This document shows positions 30,741-40,820 of a stretch of DNA of 64,000 bases, in pieces. The translations under genes and the position numbers were made by a program. This DNA is from an uncultured Gilliamella sp. GTDB lineage: Bacteria > Pseudomonadota > Gammaproteobacteria > Enterobacterales > Orbaceae. Every line of letters starts with the position of its first letter. The stretch's first letter is position 1. The DNA is taken from assembly GCA_945271295.1 (NCBI GenBank), contig CALYPG010000001.1, forward strand, positions 124,001 to 188,000, in the 5' to 3' direction. Under the pieces are notes generated by a model. The model made no database searches. It had not been told where the DNA came from and saw only the letters and a program-made list of their open reading frames with translations.

Positions 30741-32818
30741 TGGCTAAGATCCCTTCATTCGGTAATCTGCAATTAGGTGGGGTCAATACAACGCTTCCCG
30801 GTGTTGTTTCCATTGCCCCTGATGTGCATAAGCTTGGTGACGGCTTGAACGCGGTTGCCGATATGATGTTACAAAAGAAACGTGAAGATGACCAGCTCCA
30901 ATACCAAAAGGCCTTACTGGATTTGGATGCGTTTGGAAATGACGAATTAAATAACCCAGAGAGCGGGTATCGTAATCTTAAAGGCGAAAATGCGTTAAAC
31001 GAAGCTGGCAACTATAACCAACGCTATACTGATAAGATTGCTGAAATTAGAGAAGGTTTAAAGGGTAACTCATTTTTAGATAAATTTGATTTACAAACCA
31101 AAGACATGCAAACCTCTTACACCAGGCAATTAATGGTGCATGAAAGTCAGGAGCAATCAGCTTTAGCTTTAAAGACCATGCAAGCCAGCATGGATGTGGC
31201 CATGGTTAACGCTCAAAATCTGTATGGGGATCAAACATCCCTAGCAATGGGGTTTGATAACCTTTTAGCTCGTATGGATCAGTTTTCCCAAGAGCAAGGG
31301 ATGCCCGAGGAAATACGACAAGCTCAAAAAGAACAAATTACACAACAATATTTTTCTTCTGCATTGGATGGGTGGATTGCACATACAGAATTAACTAAAG
31401 GTAGTTTTGCTAGCCTTGCCGGGCGTATGAAAAAATCATTAGCATATAACAAGCTTAGTGAAATCAATAAAGCAAAGTATATGCTAAAACTTGATAGCAT
31501 GATTAAGCACCAAGGAAACGTAAACAAAGATAGCTTAGCCTTAGATTTGACTAATGCATGGGCAATGCAACAAAGGGGGATAGAAGCTGAAAACATCCCG
31601 CTTGCTAGATTCAATGCGGTATACGGATCGAAAGGGCAAAGGGAGTATGATGCCTATCAAGATAAGCAAGCTATGGCGCGCAATATCGGTGCTATGCAAA
31701 ATATGCCGACTAGTGAAATTATTAAATTTACCCAAGAGGATATATCGAAGGGGGGGAACTCGACAGCAGATTTAACCGCGGACATTAGCCACCCTAATAA
31801 CTTTGCCGAGAGGGTGTACCTGCAATCAATAAGGGCCAAGGCCGCCGTTGCTTTGCTAAAGCAAAGGGGGCAGGACCCTATAGCAGCAGCTTACCAAGCC
31901 GGGGAAGTCGAGGACTTAGATTTTAGCCCAGAATCGTTAGAAAAACGCGCAACACAGGCGGTGAGAATTAGCCAGGATTACCAAACCCCCATGAGGGTTT
32001 TCTCAGATGCCGAGGCTAAAAAGATTTCCGAAATGGTAGACAATTCTGGATACGCCCAGCAATTGAATTTATTACAGGTTTTAGAGAAAGCATCGAACGG
32101 CAATGATGATGCATATAACGCTATGCTTAACGACATAGGAATGCCTAACCCAGCCTTTGCGGTTGCCGGAAGCATATTAAATAGCCCGAGTGGTAGGACT
32201 GTAGACGTAAATAATCATTGGTTTAAGGCAAATGATAAGCTAGATAAGCAAACAATCGCCGGTTTTATTTTGAAAGGTGCGGAGGCTTTAAAACCCACGG
32301 GTAGAGGCGATTCCTCTGTTAAAGGGGTATCCTTACCTGGTAAATGGGTTGAGGATTTCGACAGCCAAGCAGGCGCATACTTTGCCGATGATCCAGAATC
32401 AAAGCTAGTGCTTCAAAGCGCGGTAATGAATTACTATGTTGGTAAATCGATTTCTATGGGAAACTATGTTGATACACACACTATAAATTCAGATTTGCTC
32501 AAGGAATCCATTAACGCCGTAACTGGTGAAAAATCCCAACGGTATAACGTTCGCATGCCGTGGGGGATGGATGAACAAACTTTCACAAGTAACGTTGAAT
32601 CCCAATATTTACAGATAGTGAAAGCTAACGGTTGGGGTGAAACACACCCCTATCTTGAAAACCGTTTTCAATTAATACCTGCTACAAATAAAAACGGTTT
32701 ACCAGACGGTCGATACTTTTTTAAAGTAGGTAATGGGTTTCTTGCGGATAAAGACGGCCAAACCGTTGTTATAGATGTTTTAAGAGGTGTTAACAGCATT
32801 AAGGACATACCGGAATGA
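30740..32818 (+). CDS. Internal virion protein (T7 gp15-like position)
   Basis: 692 residues, mostly helical: N-terminal GNLQLGGVNTTLPGVVSI, then MLQKKREDDQLQYQKALLDL and DGWIAHTELTKGSFASLA. No catalytic motif found. Size, order and lack of signal peptide fit the second ejected core protein (T7 gp15, 747 residues). Overlaps the next start (ATGA). Confidence 0.75.
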   Translation: MAKIPSFGNLQLGGVNTTLPGVVSIAPDVHKLGDGLNAVADMMLQKKREDDQLQYQKALLDLDAFGNDELNNPESGYRNLKGENALNEAGNYNQRYTDKIAEIREGLKGNSFLDKFDLQTKDMQTSYTRQLMVHESQEQSALALKTMQASMDVAMVNAQNLYGDQTSLAMGFDNLLARMDQFSQEQGMPEEIRQAQKEQITQQYFSSALDGWIAHTELTKGSFASLAGRMKKSLAYNKLSEINKAKYMLKLDSMIKHQGNVNKDSLALDLTNAWAMQQRGIEAENIPLARFNAVYGSKGQREYDAYQDKQAMARNIGAMQNMPTSEIIKFTQEDISKGGNSTADLTADISHPNNFAERVYLQSIRAKAAVALLKQRGQDPIAAAYQAGEVEDLDFSPESLEKRATQAVRISQDYQTPMRVFSDAEAKKISEMVDNSGYAQQLNLLQVLEKASNGNDDAYNAMLNDIGMPNPAFAVAGSILNSPSGRTVDVNNHWFKANDKLDKQTIAGFILKGAEALKPTGRGDSSVKGVSLPGKWVEDFDSQAGAYFADDPESKLVLQSAVMNYYVGKSISMGNYVDTHTINSDLLKESINAVTGEKSQRYNVRMPWGMDEQTFTSNVESQYLQIVKANGWGETHPYLENRFQLIPATNKNGLPDGRYFFKVGNGFLADKDGQTVVIDVLRGVNSIKDIPE

Positions 32819-34356
32819 TTTTTGAAAAGTTGTACCAAGAAGCACAAGCCAACCCGGTAGACTTCTTTGATTATGAGCCTACACTATCGGAAAGTATTAA
32901 AAATGGAGTAGATAGCGTGCTGTCCGGGGCATATACAGGATTATTGGCCAAGCCTTCAACTTTAATGGGTGGCTTCATGGTTGCTACTATGGAAAAATTA
33001 GATGATATCGCGGGGCTTGAAGGGGACAGTAATGTTACACAATACCTTAAAAACTCGTTAGCGGCAACGGTAAAACAAACTCAACTAATGGAGGAGACCG
33101 CACAAAACTCGGGGCGCTTAAATGCTACCCTTTACTCTATGTCGGATGTACTGAGTACGTTTGTCGGCGCGGGGAAATTTGCTAAAACCGTAGGCGGCGT
33201 TTCAGCTACAGCGGGAGCGGTACAAGGTTATGCCGATTATGAACAAGGGTTAGCTGATGGCCTAGATAAAAACACCTCGGCGGAAAAAGCCCTTGTATCC
33301 GGCGGATCGGTTGCCCTTGGGGGTTACATCCCTTTAACCATGGGGTTTAAATTTACCCCTACAGCTAAAGCCTTTATTGAATCACAATCTAAGCTATCTA
33401 AAGCCTTTGCGTATACAAATCTGGTATTGCAAGATGTTACCTACACCGCAGGCGCGAATATCGCAATTGGCGCAGGGCAAAGGGGCTTCACAAAAGAAAT
33501 ACTTAAAGCGAACGGCTATGGTCAAATGGCGGATCAATATAACGCTCTCGATAGTGAGGCCATGATGGTTGATGCTGCTTTCGGTTTAATATTCGGCGGC
33601 GTGGCCAAGTATGCGGAATTAAGGCAACAAAGGTTTGTAGATGCTTTACTTGCAAAGAATAACCAGCTACACCAGAACGATGCGGCTATGGGTATACCTA
33701 CAGATGTAGCATCATTAAACATGCACGACAAAGCCTTAAATAAGGCATTTGAGGATATGGTCAACGGCCGCCCGGTTGATGTTGCATCCATACTTAAAGA
33801 TAGCAATTTTATTTTAAAGCACGATGCTGATTGGCAAAACGCTTTAACTCACGCAATCGCTAAACACTTTCCAGGTGAGGCCTTGTACTATACCAAAAAC
33901 GGTACCCCGATACCAAACAGCGTTATCGATGAAATTAAAAGCGATATTGTATCCAAGAAAAAATTAACCAGGCAGGATAAAAAAAATATTGTTAATTTAA
34001 ACAACGGTATTATTCCTAAATACCTAACCCAAAAGCTAATCGATAAAGTAGGGCTAAAAGCTAGTGATGTTAAAGAATCTTTTGACATATACCAGCGCCC
34101 GGAAACCGTTAACGATTCTGAATTTAACACCATGAAGAAAAATGCTGTGCCAGATGAATTAACCGACCAAGATGTAATTAACCAAATACTAGAAGGTAAG
34201 CCAGATATGCAAATTAAGCATATTGATGAAAACGGTATAGAAAGCACGGTAAAGGCATCCGACCTGTTAAAGTTGTTAAGCGATGAAGTGTCCCAAGCCC
34301 AAGCAGATAAAAAACCCTATGCTGCTGCGGTGGCCTGTATGTTAAGGAATTCGTAA
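32815..34356 (+). CDS. Internal virion protein, N-terminal part of a gp16-sized unit
   Basis: 513 residues. Has hydrophobic Gly/Ala-rich stretches (TLMGGFMVATM; VALGGYIPLTMGFKF; AAFGLIFGGVAKYAEL) that could insert in membranes and a charged C-terminus ending VACMLRNS. It stops at TAA 34354-34356, and the next gene begins at the following codon in the same frame. Together they equal 1339 codons, close to T7 gp16 (1318). Either two proteins by design or one reading frame interrupted by a stop. Confidence 0.75.
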   Translation: MIFEKLYQEAQANPVDFFDYEPTLSESIKNGVDSVLSGAYTGLLAKPSTLMGGFMVATMEKLDDIAGLEGDSNVTQYLKNSLAATVKQTQLMEETAQNSGRLNATLYSMSDVLSTFVGAGKFAKTVGGVSATAGAVQGYADYEQGLADGLDKNTSAEKALVSGGSVALGGYIPLTMGFKFTPTAKAFIESQSKLSKAFAYTNLVLQDVTYTAGANIAIGAGQRGFTKEILKANGYGQMADQYNALDSEAMMVDAAFGLIFGGVAKYAELRQQRFVDALLAKNNQLHQNDAAMGIPTDVASLNMHDKALNKAFEDMVNGRPVDVASILKDSNFILKHDADWQNALTHAIAKHFPGEALYYTKNGTPIPNSVIDEIKSDIVSKKKLTRQDKKNIVNLNNGIIPKYLTQKLIDKVGLKASDVKESFDIYQRPETVNDSEFNTMKKNAVPDELTDQDVINQILEGKPDMQIKHIDENGIESTVKASDLLKLLSDEVSQAQADKKPYAAAVACMLRNS

Positions 34357-36834
34357 ATGAAGCAATGTTATCAAGCTGTTATCAATGCCGCAACCGGGCG
34401 TAATTTATCTAAAGCAGAAGTGCAAGAAATTATTAATAACATTTTAAAAAATCAGCAAAAACTAGCCCGGCAAGATCCTAACTGGCAAACACTACCTGCA
34501 GAAGAAAAACTACGTCAGGCGGCCGAATACAGTGTTAACGAAGCCATACACAAAAAAGAGTTAAAGCGGCATAGGGTAGCCTTAACAATTTTGGCACGGG
34601 ATCGGATTGAAAACCAGATCGCGGATATGGTAAAAAGAGGCGTTGCTAAAAATCAACTGGAAGGTTTAAACAGGTTATTAGCGTATAACCCGGATAATAA
34701 AACGGGTTACCAAGCCTTAGATACTCGGGCTACTGCAACAAGGAATTGGGCGGTGGGGCAAACTTTAGACGCCTTTGATCAATCTAAACTCTTAGGATTA
34801 TTTGAGGATGAAAAAGGTATAACAGATCTAGTCCACGAAATGTTTGGCGAGGATACGGGCAATCAAAAAGCCAAGTTGGCCGCGGAACATTGGAAACAAC
34901 AAACCGACTTACTACGTGAAACTTTTAACAATGCTGGTGGGGATATTGGCCATCTTAGAAACTGGAACTTACCGCAAGAACATTCGCAAATAAAAATATC
35001 TAAAGTGGGGCCAGAGGAGTGGCTCAATGACATAATGCCAGCGCTAGATCGTTCTCAATACGTCCACCCGGACGGGCAACCAATGACGGACCATGAGGTA
35101 CGAGAATTATTTTCACATATATACGATACGGTATCCACAGGCGGAGTAAATAAACTGACTGCGAGTGGACAAAAGATATCTAGTATGACAGCTAACCGTA
35201 GAAGTGATTCCCGTCAAATATTCTTTAAAGATGCGGATAGCTTTTTACAGTACCACCAGAAATACGGCGATCACGGTATCTTTGATATCATGATGGGTCA
35301 CATATCCGGGGTGAGCCGCGATATCGCCGCTATCGAAACTTTCGGCCCTAATCCTAACCTGATGTTTAGATCATTGTTAGATGAAGCGCGCCAAAATGCA
35401 GTAATGTCTGATAGGTCTAATACTTCACAAATTAACGGTTATGCTCAAAAAACTAGTAACCTATTTGATTATGTAACAGGTAATTATAGTCCAGTAGTTA
35501 GACCACGTTTTGCCGGGGTTATGGATAGCTTGCGCAATCTGCTAACAGGGGCACGTCTTGGAAGTGCTACCATCACATCCATAACCGATCAGGGTACCTT
35601 ACTTTTGATGGCTAAAACTAACGGCATGGCGCTTGGCCCTGCTTATAAAAGTATGATGTCCTCTCTTAACCCTTTAAGCCATAGTGATAAACGCTTTGCG
35701 CAACGTAACGGGTTAGCGCTAGAAAGTACATTAGCCAGTCTTAACCGTTGGGGTGTCGATAATATGAAAACCAACTGGTCAAGTAAAGCAGCATCTACCG
35801 TGCTACGCTTATCTGGGCTAATGAAAATTTCAGACGCGGCAAAGGAAGGCTATGCTACTTCGATGATGTCCTCTATCGGTCATGTGGTTAGCACGAATTC
35901 AGACTTAGCGACACTTACTAAAACTAGCAAATTTGATGCGGAGTTAATAAAGCGCCATGGCGTGAGCGATACCGATTTTGCTATTTGGAAACATGCAAAA
36001 CTTGACGAATGGTCCGGGGTTAATAATTTGTTAACACCTGAAAGTATTATGGCGGTACCAGATAGCAAGATAGCACATTTAGGAAATCCGCAACATATTA
36101 AGTTTGATGCAGCAAGAAAGTTAATAGGTATGCTATCCGAGGAGGCGGACATGGCCGTAATCACTCCGGGCACCCGTGATCGCTTACGAATGGGGGCGAA
36201 CTTACAAAGAGGTACCGCAGGGGGTGAGATTATGCGATCAATTACCCAGTTTAAAGCCTTTCCTTTTGCGTTGGTCGCCCGGATGTGGGCGCGGGGTACC
36301 GCACTGCCAACCCGGTTGCAAAAAGCCTATTTTGGCGGTTCACTTCTTTTAGCTACCACTCTTTTTGGCGCCGCGGCTTTGCAAACAAATAATATTGCGT
36401 CAGGAAGAAAACCACAGGATATGAGCGATGCCAATTTTTGGTTGGAATCCATGTTAAAGGGCGGCGCGTTAGGTGTTTACGGCGACTTCATTTTCTCAGA
36501 TAAAAACAGCTACGGCGCCACTATGGGTGAAATGGCTATAGGACCGTTAGGATCTAGCCTAGCACAATTTGCAGATTTGACGCTAGGTAACGCTAGACGG
36601 GCTATTGCTGGGGAGGATACCCACGTTGGCGCCGATGCGGTCAGGTTTGTTAAGGGGGTAACGCCGGGTGCTAACCTTTGGTATACAAAAGCGGTTACAG
36701 ACCACTTGTTGTTTAATCAGTTACAAGAAGCGGTTAGCCCTGGATACTTGCAAAAATATATGAATCGTCAGCGAAATGTTTATGGTCGCGAATATTGGTG
36801 GCGGCCTGATGAAATTATACCGGGGGATATGTAA
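34357..36834 (+). CDS. Large internal virion protein, C-terminal gp16-like
   Basis: 825 residues. Begins MKQCYQAVINAATGRNLSKAEVQ, with SD AAGGA eight bases before its ATG inside the preceding gene, so independent initiation is plausible. Features: long helical body, GEIMRSITQFKAFPFALVAR about residue 625, and hydrophobic YFGGSLLLATTLFGAAAL (~655) typical of ejected channel proteins. No lytic transglycosylase motif was found in either half. Confidence 0.75.
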   Translation: MKQCYQAVINAATGRNLSKAEVQEIINNILKNQQKLARQDPNWQTLPAEEKLRQAAEYSVNEAIHKKELKRHRVALTILARDRIENQIADMVKRGVAKNQLEGLNRLLAYNPDNKTGYQALDTRATATRNWAVGQTLDAFDQSKLLGLFEDEKGITDLVHEMFGEDTGNQKAKLAAEHWKQQTDLLRETFNNAGGDIGHLRNWNLPQEHSQIKISKVGPEEWLNDIMPALDRSQYVHPDGQPMTDHEVRELFSHIYDTVSTGGVNKLTASGQKISSMTANRRSDSRQIFFKDADSFLQYHQKYGDHGIFDIMMGHISGVSRDIAAIETFGPNPNLMFRSLLDEARQNAVMSDRSNTSQINGYAQKTSNLFDYVTGNYSPVVRPRFAGVMDSLRNLLTGARLGSATITSITDQGTLLLMAKTNGMALGPAYKSMMSSLNPLSHSDKRFAQRNGLALESTLASLNRWGVDNMKTNWSSKAASTVLRLSGLMKISDAAKEGYATSMMSSIGHVVSTNSDLATLTKTSKFDAELIKRHGVSDTDFAIWKHAKLDEWSGVNNLLTPESIMAVPDSKIAHLGNPQHIKFDAARKLIGMLSEEADMAVITPGTRDRLRMGANLQRGTAGGEIMRSITQFKAFPFALVARMWARGTALPTRLQKAYFGGSLLLATTLFGAAALQTNNIASGRKPQDMSDANFWLESMLKGGALGVYGDFIFSDKNSYGATMGEMAIGPLGSSLAQFADLTLGNARRAIAGEDTHVGADAVRFVKGVTPGANLWYTKAVTDHLLFNQLQEAVSPGYLQKYMNRQRNVYGREYWWRPDEIIPGDM

Positions 36835-37151
36835 TGAATCAGCTTGAAAAATTAAAACAGTTATCTGATAAGATGGTCGGTATAGTTATCGCAGAAGCCG
36901 ATCCGGATACATGGGCGGGGGCCAATAAAAAACTAGATGAAATGTCAGAAGACGAGCGTGGTGATCGCTACTGGTGTAAGAAAAACGCTAATCAAGTTAT
37001 CACAACGGCGGTTAAGCTTGAAACCTTAATTGCGTTATATGAACGTAAAGGAAGCCAGCCAAAAGATAATAAAGTGACCGAGTTAAGCGATAAAGTAATC
37101 CAGTTTGAACAAGCAGCCAAAGAAAGGTTGGAACGTTTAGCAAATGGCTAA
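36834..37151 (+). CDS. Probable small terminase subunit
   Basis: 105 residues, starting on the last base of the previous stop and overlapping the large terminase by 8 bp. Helical and charged: QLEKLKQLSDKMVGIVIAEA, WAGANKKLDEMSEDERGDRYW, then a coiled-coil end. T7-type small terminase genes lie near the large one and have such a helical layout. No sequence motif proves it. Confidence 0.6.
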   Translation: MNQLEKLKQLSDKMVGIVIAEADPDTWAGANKKLDEMSEDERGDRYWCKKNANQVITTAVKLETLIALYERKGSQPKDNKVTELSDKVIQFEQAAKERLERLANG

Positions 37152-38787
37152 GATATCAACTGCCGCCTTTTTAATGATGTGGAATGATCACCTAAACAGA
37201 GATACTCCGGATTGTCATATTCGAATAGCTGATTGGCTGGATAAACCAGCACCGACTAAAGTGTTGCTATGCCACCGAGGGATAGGTAAATCAAGTACGC
37301 TAGCGCCTTATAACGCGTGTAAATTCTATAACGATTCCGGCTACCAGATTTTGCATCAATCGGAATCTGACCCATCCGCCCGTAAAATAAGCAGGGCTAC
37401 ACAAAGTATTCTACGTCGTCACCCCTTGACTAAAGATATACTCCCTCCGTGTAAGATGGATGTTGAAAGGTGGAATATTAACTATATTGATGATTTACCT
37501 GATCCTCTACATAGTAGTATGCTTGCAAAGGGTATCATGTCCAACGTAACTGGGTCGCGTGCTGATCAGGTGCAAAATGATGATATAGAAGTACCTAGAA
37601 ACATCACTACCCCAGAACTTAGGGGGAAACTACGCGAACGCTTAGACGAACAAACCCACATACTTAAGCCTGGGGGGGAACGGCTTTTTGTAGGAACCCC
37701 GCACACCTACGATTCAATATATACCGAACTAATAGAAAATGGTGCGGATGTGTTAATCATCCCGCTGTTTTCTAAGGAAAAAAGATTTGACAGCGTCAAA
37801 GCGGGTGAAAGCTATCATGTAGGGTTTGCACCTGAGACGGTATTTATAGGGATACATAAAGCCACTGAACTGTTAGAAGAAGGTATTCACTACCAAATAA
37901 CGGGGGAAAACATCATCTTCGCCTCGGATTACGACGGCATTATAGATTGTTATGCGGACGTTTCGTGGCCTGAAAGGTTTACTCCGGAAGATATACTAAC
38001 ACGTAGGAAAGAAACCCGAACAATAAACGCATGGGACAGCCAGTATCAGTTGCATGCAAAACCTGTGGTAGAAAGCCGATTGGATCCTGATCGTATCCGA
38101 TTGTATGAGGTAGAACCTAACATCATAGAAGCAAACGGGGAGGTGACCATGATGTTAGGTAATACTCGTATTGTTGGCGCGACAGCCATATGGGATCCGT
38201 CTGCGGGTAAAATTAAATCCGATGCAAGCGCGTTCACGCTGTTGCTAACGGATGCTAAGGGGCATTTATATTGGCATGTTTGTAAAGGCCTTACCGGTGA
38301 TCTAGCGGTGTTTGGTCATAATGATCAGATAGTAGGGGGGCAGGTTACCCAAATATGCGATCTGGTTATCAAATACAATATACCGTCAGTAGTCATTGAA
38401 ACCAATGGAATAGGCGGATTCGCGCCTAACATATTGCGTCAAGCTTTTAAGAGCCGGGGTATATCGTGTGGTGTAATCGAAAGCCACGAAACTAGAAATA
38501 AACAAATGCGCATATTAGAAGCGCTTGAAGCCCCTTTACAATCACGTTTCTTATGGGCGCATGTCAGTATTGCGGATGAAGATAATAGCCCCGTATTCGG
38601 ACAAATGCGGGATTTTAATCCGGAGGTGAGCGATCAGCCAGACGATTACATCGATTCCCTTGCTGGCGCAATTCTCCGTACACCTATTCGTATTGCTAAA
38701 TCGGTGCAAAAACGCACCACAACATCAGATACAATCACCTCATGGCGACCTAACAACGCCCAGATAAAAGCAAAAATAAAATATTAA
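37144..38787 (+). CDS. Large terminase subunit, T7 gp19-like
   Basis: 547 residues. ATPase Walker A as LLCHRGIGKSSTLAPY (Lys near 48), Walker B-like VQNDDIEVP (~142), and nuclease domain with the acidic start IWDPSAGKIKSDASAF (~345) and a later PDDYIDSLAGA. It packages phage DNA through the portal with ATP and cuts it. The T7-type enzyme implies packaging from concatemers. Followed by the lysis genes 35 bp later. Confidence 0.93.
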   Translation: MAKISTAAFLMMWNDHLNRDTPDCHIRIADWLDKPAPTKVLLCHRGIGKSSTLAPYNACKFYNDSGYQILHQSESDPSARKISRATQSILRRHPLTKDILPPCKMDVERWNINYIDDLPDPLHSSMLAKGIMSNVTGSRADQVQNDDIEVPRNITTPELRGKLRERLDEQTHILKPGGERLFVGTPHTYDSIYTELIENGADVLIIPLFSKEKRFDSVKAGESYHVGFAPETVFIGIHKATELLEEGIHYQITGENIIFASDYDGIIDCYADVSWPERFTPEDILTRRKETRTINAWDSQYQLHAKPVVESRLDPDRIRLYEVEPNIIEANGEVTMMLGNTRIVGATAIWDPSAGKIKSDASAFTLLLTDAKGHLYWHVCKGLTGDLAVFGHNDQIVGGQVTQICDLVIKYNIPSVVIETNGIGGFAPNILRQAFKSRGISCGVIESHETRNKQMRILEALEAPLQSRFLWAHVSIADEDNSPVFGQMRDFNPEVSDQPDDYIDSLAGAILRTPIRIAKSVQKRTTTSDTITSWRPNNAQIKAKIKY

Positions 38788-38822
38788 CGCTTTCTTTAAA
38801 CAGCCTCAAACGGAGGCACATT

Positions 38823-39149
38823 ATGAAGATTAAACGTATGCCTATAAGAGACCCCGATAATGTCAACTGGTTCGTTGTCATTTATCTATTCATCATAACA
38901 TCGCTTGGCTCACTAGCTAGCTACTGTTATCACGTTCTGAACGGTGACCAATTCCGAATAGGAACGTTGATAGCGCAAATATTTATTTCCACATTTGCTG
39001 GTGCGTTGGTCGTGCTTGCAGCTAGTTATTTCAACTGGGCTTTTGAGTTTGCAGGTGGTATTGCTGGTTTAGCCGGTTGGTCCGGTGCAACCTTGATTAA
39101 AGCATTGGAAGAACGATTAATAAAAAGAGCCAAAGGAGATGGACAATGA
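38823..39149 (+). CDS. Holin
   Basis: 108 residues with three hydrophobic segments: FVVIYLFIITSLGSLASYC (~18-36), LIAQIFISTFAGALVVLAA (~50-68) and FAGGIAGLAGWSGATLI (~75-92), then a basic tail. Class I-like holin that forms the inner-membrane lesion releasing the endolysin. SD GGAGG upstream; stop overlaps the endolysin ATG. Confidence 0.85.
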   Translation: MKIKRMPIRDPDNVNWFVVIYLFIITSLGSLASYCYHVLNGDQFRIGTLIAQIFISTFAGALVVLAASYFNWAFEFAGGIAGLAGWSGATLIKALEERLIKRAKGDGQ

Positions 39150-39586
39150 AGCTTACCGAACATTTTACGCTAGAAGAATTTACACGCTCAACGACTGCGG
39201 ACAGCTTAAAGATTGACAACTCAGTGCCGACCGAATTAATGCAGAATGTACAATTAACTGCCACCAAACTTGAATCTGTCAGAAAAGCACTAGATAAGGC
39301 GATTAATATCACGTCTGGTTATCGTTGTCCGGCTTTAAATGCACGAGTAGGCGGAGTATCAACTAGTGCCCATACTAAAGGGTTAGCGGTTGATTTTCAT
39401 TCTCCATTTGGTACACCTAAAGAAATATGTCAACGATTAATTGATGCAGGCGTCCAGTTCGACAAACTCATTCAAGAGCATAATCAATGGGTGCATATTG
39501 GCTTTAGTCCTAATAATAATCGTCAAATAGTATTAACAGCAGTTAAGCAAGACGGTAAGACGGTTTATAAGAGTGGTCTAGTATGA
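39146..39586 (+). CDS. Endolysin, M15-type peptidoglycan peptidase
   Basis: 146 residues forming one peptidase M15 domain. Zinc-binding and catalytic motifs: SAHTKGLAVDF (His and Asp near 75-82) and WVHIGF (His ~112), with SGYRCPALN before them. It cleaves the peptide stem or cross-link of murein, as in T5 or phage relatives. No signal peptide, so it needs the holin. Overlaps holin and spanin genes by 4 bp. Confidence 0.92.
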   Translation: MKLTEHFTLEEFTRSTTADSLKIDNSVPTELMQNVQLTATKLESVRKALDKAINITSGYRCPALNARVGGVSTSAHTKGLAVDFHSPFGTPKEICQRLIDAGVQFDKLIQEHNQWVHIGFSPNNNRQIVLTAVKQDGKTVYKSGLV

Positions 39587-40068
39587 TGGATAAATTAAAG
39601 CTCATTCATAAGCTATTACCGATACCTTTAGCCATTATTACCGCCTTTGCTATCTACTTTGCTTTCAACTGCTGGCAAGATGAAAAACTTGCAGCAGCAA
39701 GAGAAAATCAAATCAAAACAGAATACGAACAGTATAAACAAGATAACAACGCAGTTAAGCAAATTGAAACAAACATTATCGAGGCAATAAAAGATGGTCA
39801 TGCTAAAACAGATGCTTTGCGCAATGATGTTGATAATGGTCTTGTCGAGTTGCGCGTCCAAGTTGAAACCGTCGAGCGAGATAGTACCGCCACCAGCGAT
39901 ATTGCTTACCGAGCCTTACGACTTGCAAGGACTTCTCAACAAGATTATTACAATCTCTCCAACGCAATCGAATACAACAAAGCAATAATTAGCGGTTGGC
40001 AGGAATACTACTGCAAAGAGATTGCACCTAAAAACAAAACAGAGTTTATGTGTAAAGGGGGTGGTTGA
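39583..40068 (+). CDS. Inner-membrane spanin (Rz-like)
   Basis: 161 residues. One N-terminal transmembrane helix (LLPIPLAIITAFAIYFAFNC, residues ~10-29) followed by a long periplasmic coiled coil (ENQIKTEYEQYKQDNNAVKQ onward). This is the i-spanin layout; it joins the outer-membrane lipoprotein coded in a second frame inside the same gene to fuse the two membranes at the last stage of lysis. Confidence 0.85.
   Translation: MMDKLKLIHKLLPIPLAIITAFAIYFAFNCWQDEKLAAARENQIKTEYEQYKQDNNAVKQIETNIIEAIKDGHAKTDALRNDVDNGLVELRVQVETVERDSTATSDIAYRALRLARTSQQDYYNLSNAIEYNKAIISGWQEYYCKEIAPKNKTEFMCKGGG
39800..39988 (+). CDS. Outer-membrane spanin lipoprotein (Rz1-like), nested in +1 frame
   Basis: 62 residues from ATG 39800 (an ATG two codons earlier is an alternative). 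Signal MLKQMLCAMMLIMVLSSC ends in a lipobox LSSC; the mature part is short, with a PPP run and an LLNKIITISP end, as in lambda Rz1. It lies entirely inside the i-spanin gene in the +1 frame, the classic nested Rz/Rz1 arrangement. Confidence 0.85.
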   Translation: MLKQMLCAMMLIMVLSSCASKLKPSSEIVPPPAILLTEPYDLQGLLNKIITISPTQSNTTKQ

Positions 40069-40811
40069 TGGCCGTCAATAGACAACGAACAAGATACGAA
40101 TATGTCGCGGATGGTAATACCACCGTTTTTCCCTTCTCGTGCAGGGTTGTGTATGAGTCGGATTTATGCGTAATGATCGACGGTGATCGCGTTACCAGTT
40201 ATACGGTAACTGGGCTTAATGTGGCATCTGGTGGTAATGTGGTATTTTATAGTCCGCCCCCTACTGATAGCCGGGTGTTAATAACACGCAAGATCCCCCT
40301 TAGGAGGGAAACCGACTATCAAACGAACGGGGATTTTTTAGCATCAACGGTAAATAGCGATTTTGATCGCATTTGGATGGTACTGCAAGATTCAAATGGC
40401 GAAAACGAACGCGCTTTAATGTACCCCTTGGGCGGATACCATTATGATGCAGAAAATCGTAAAATCGAAAATTTAGCAAATCCGCAATTCCCTACAGATG
40501 CAGCGACTAAGCGCCTAGTGGATGATAGCTACCGATCACTGTACAATCAAATTAACGTACTTGATCATCTGCAAGGCCCTCCAGGTCCGAGAGGCGAGCA
40601 GGGGGTACCGGGTCCCCGCGGGCCCCAGGGGGAGAAAGGGGAAAAAGGCGACCCTGGGGATAGGGGGGAGAGTGGAGTAGTAACGCCTATCAATAATGGT
40701 TATATCGCGTTTTCGATTTCGGACGAGGGGGATCTGTTAGTCCACTGTAGCAATGATACTTCTCCTCCAAATTTTGCTATTGTTGATGGCGATTTAATTT
40801 ATAGTTTTTGA
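40065..40811 (+). CDS. Tail fibre with T7-type N-terminal domain and collagen-like repeats
   Basis: 248 residues. [20 protein letters not shown] to about residue 130 is the T7 tail-fibre N-terminal domain that anchors to the tail tube. Residues ~169-200 are Gly-X-Y repeats ([20 protein letters not shown]), followed by a small C-terminal domain ([20 protein letters not shown]). Much shorter than T7 gp17 (553), so receptor binding is probably carried by the next protein or partners. Confidence 0.88.
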   Translation: MMAVNRQRTRYEYVADGNTTVFPFSCRVVYESDLCVMIDGDRVTSYTVTGLNVASGGNVVFYSPPPTDSRVLITRKIPLRRETDYQTNGDFLASTVNSDFDRIWMVLQDSNGENERALMYPLGGYHYDAENRKIENLANPQFPTDAATKRLVDDSYRSLYNQINVLDHLQGPPGPRGEQGVPGPRGPQGEKGEKGDPGDRGESGVVTPINNGYIAFSISDEGDLLVHCSNDTSPPNFAIVDGDLIYSF

Positions 40812-40820
40812 GGAAAAAAA

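Noticed and set aside
30706-32175. Several minus-strand ORFs of 60-101 codons across the internal virion genes
   Set aside because: Overlap strongly supported plus-strand coding with tight operon spacing; no start signals.
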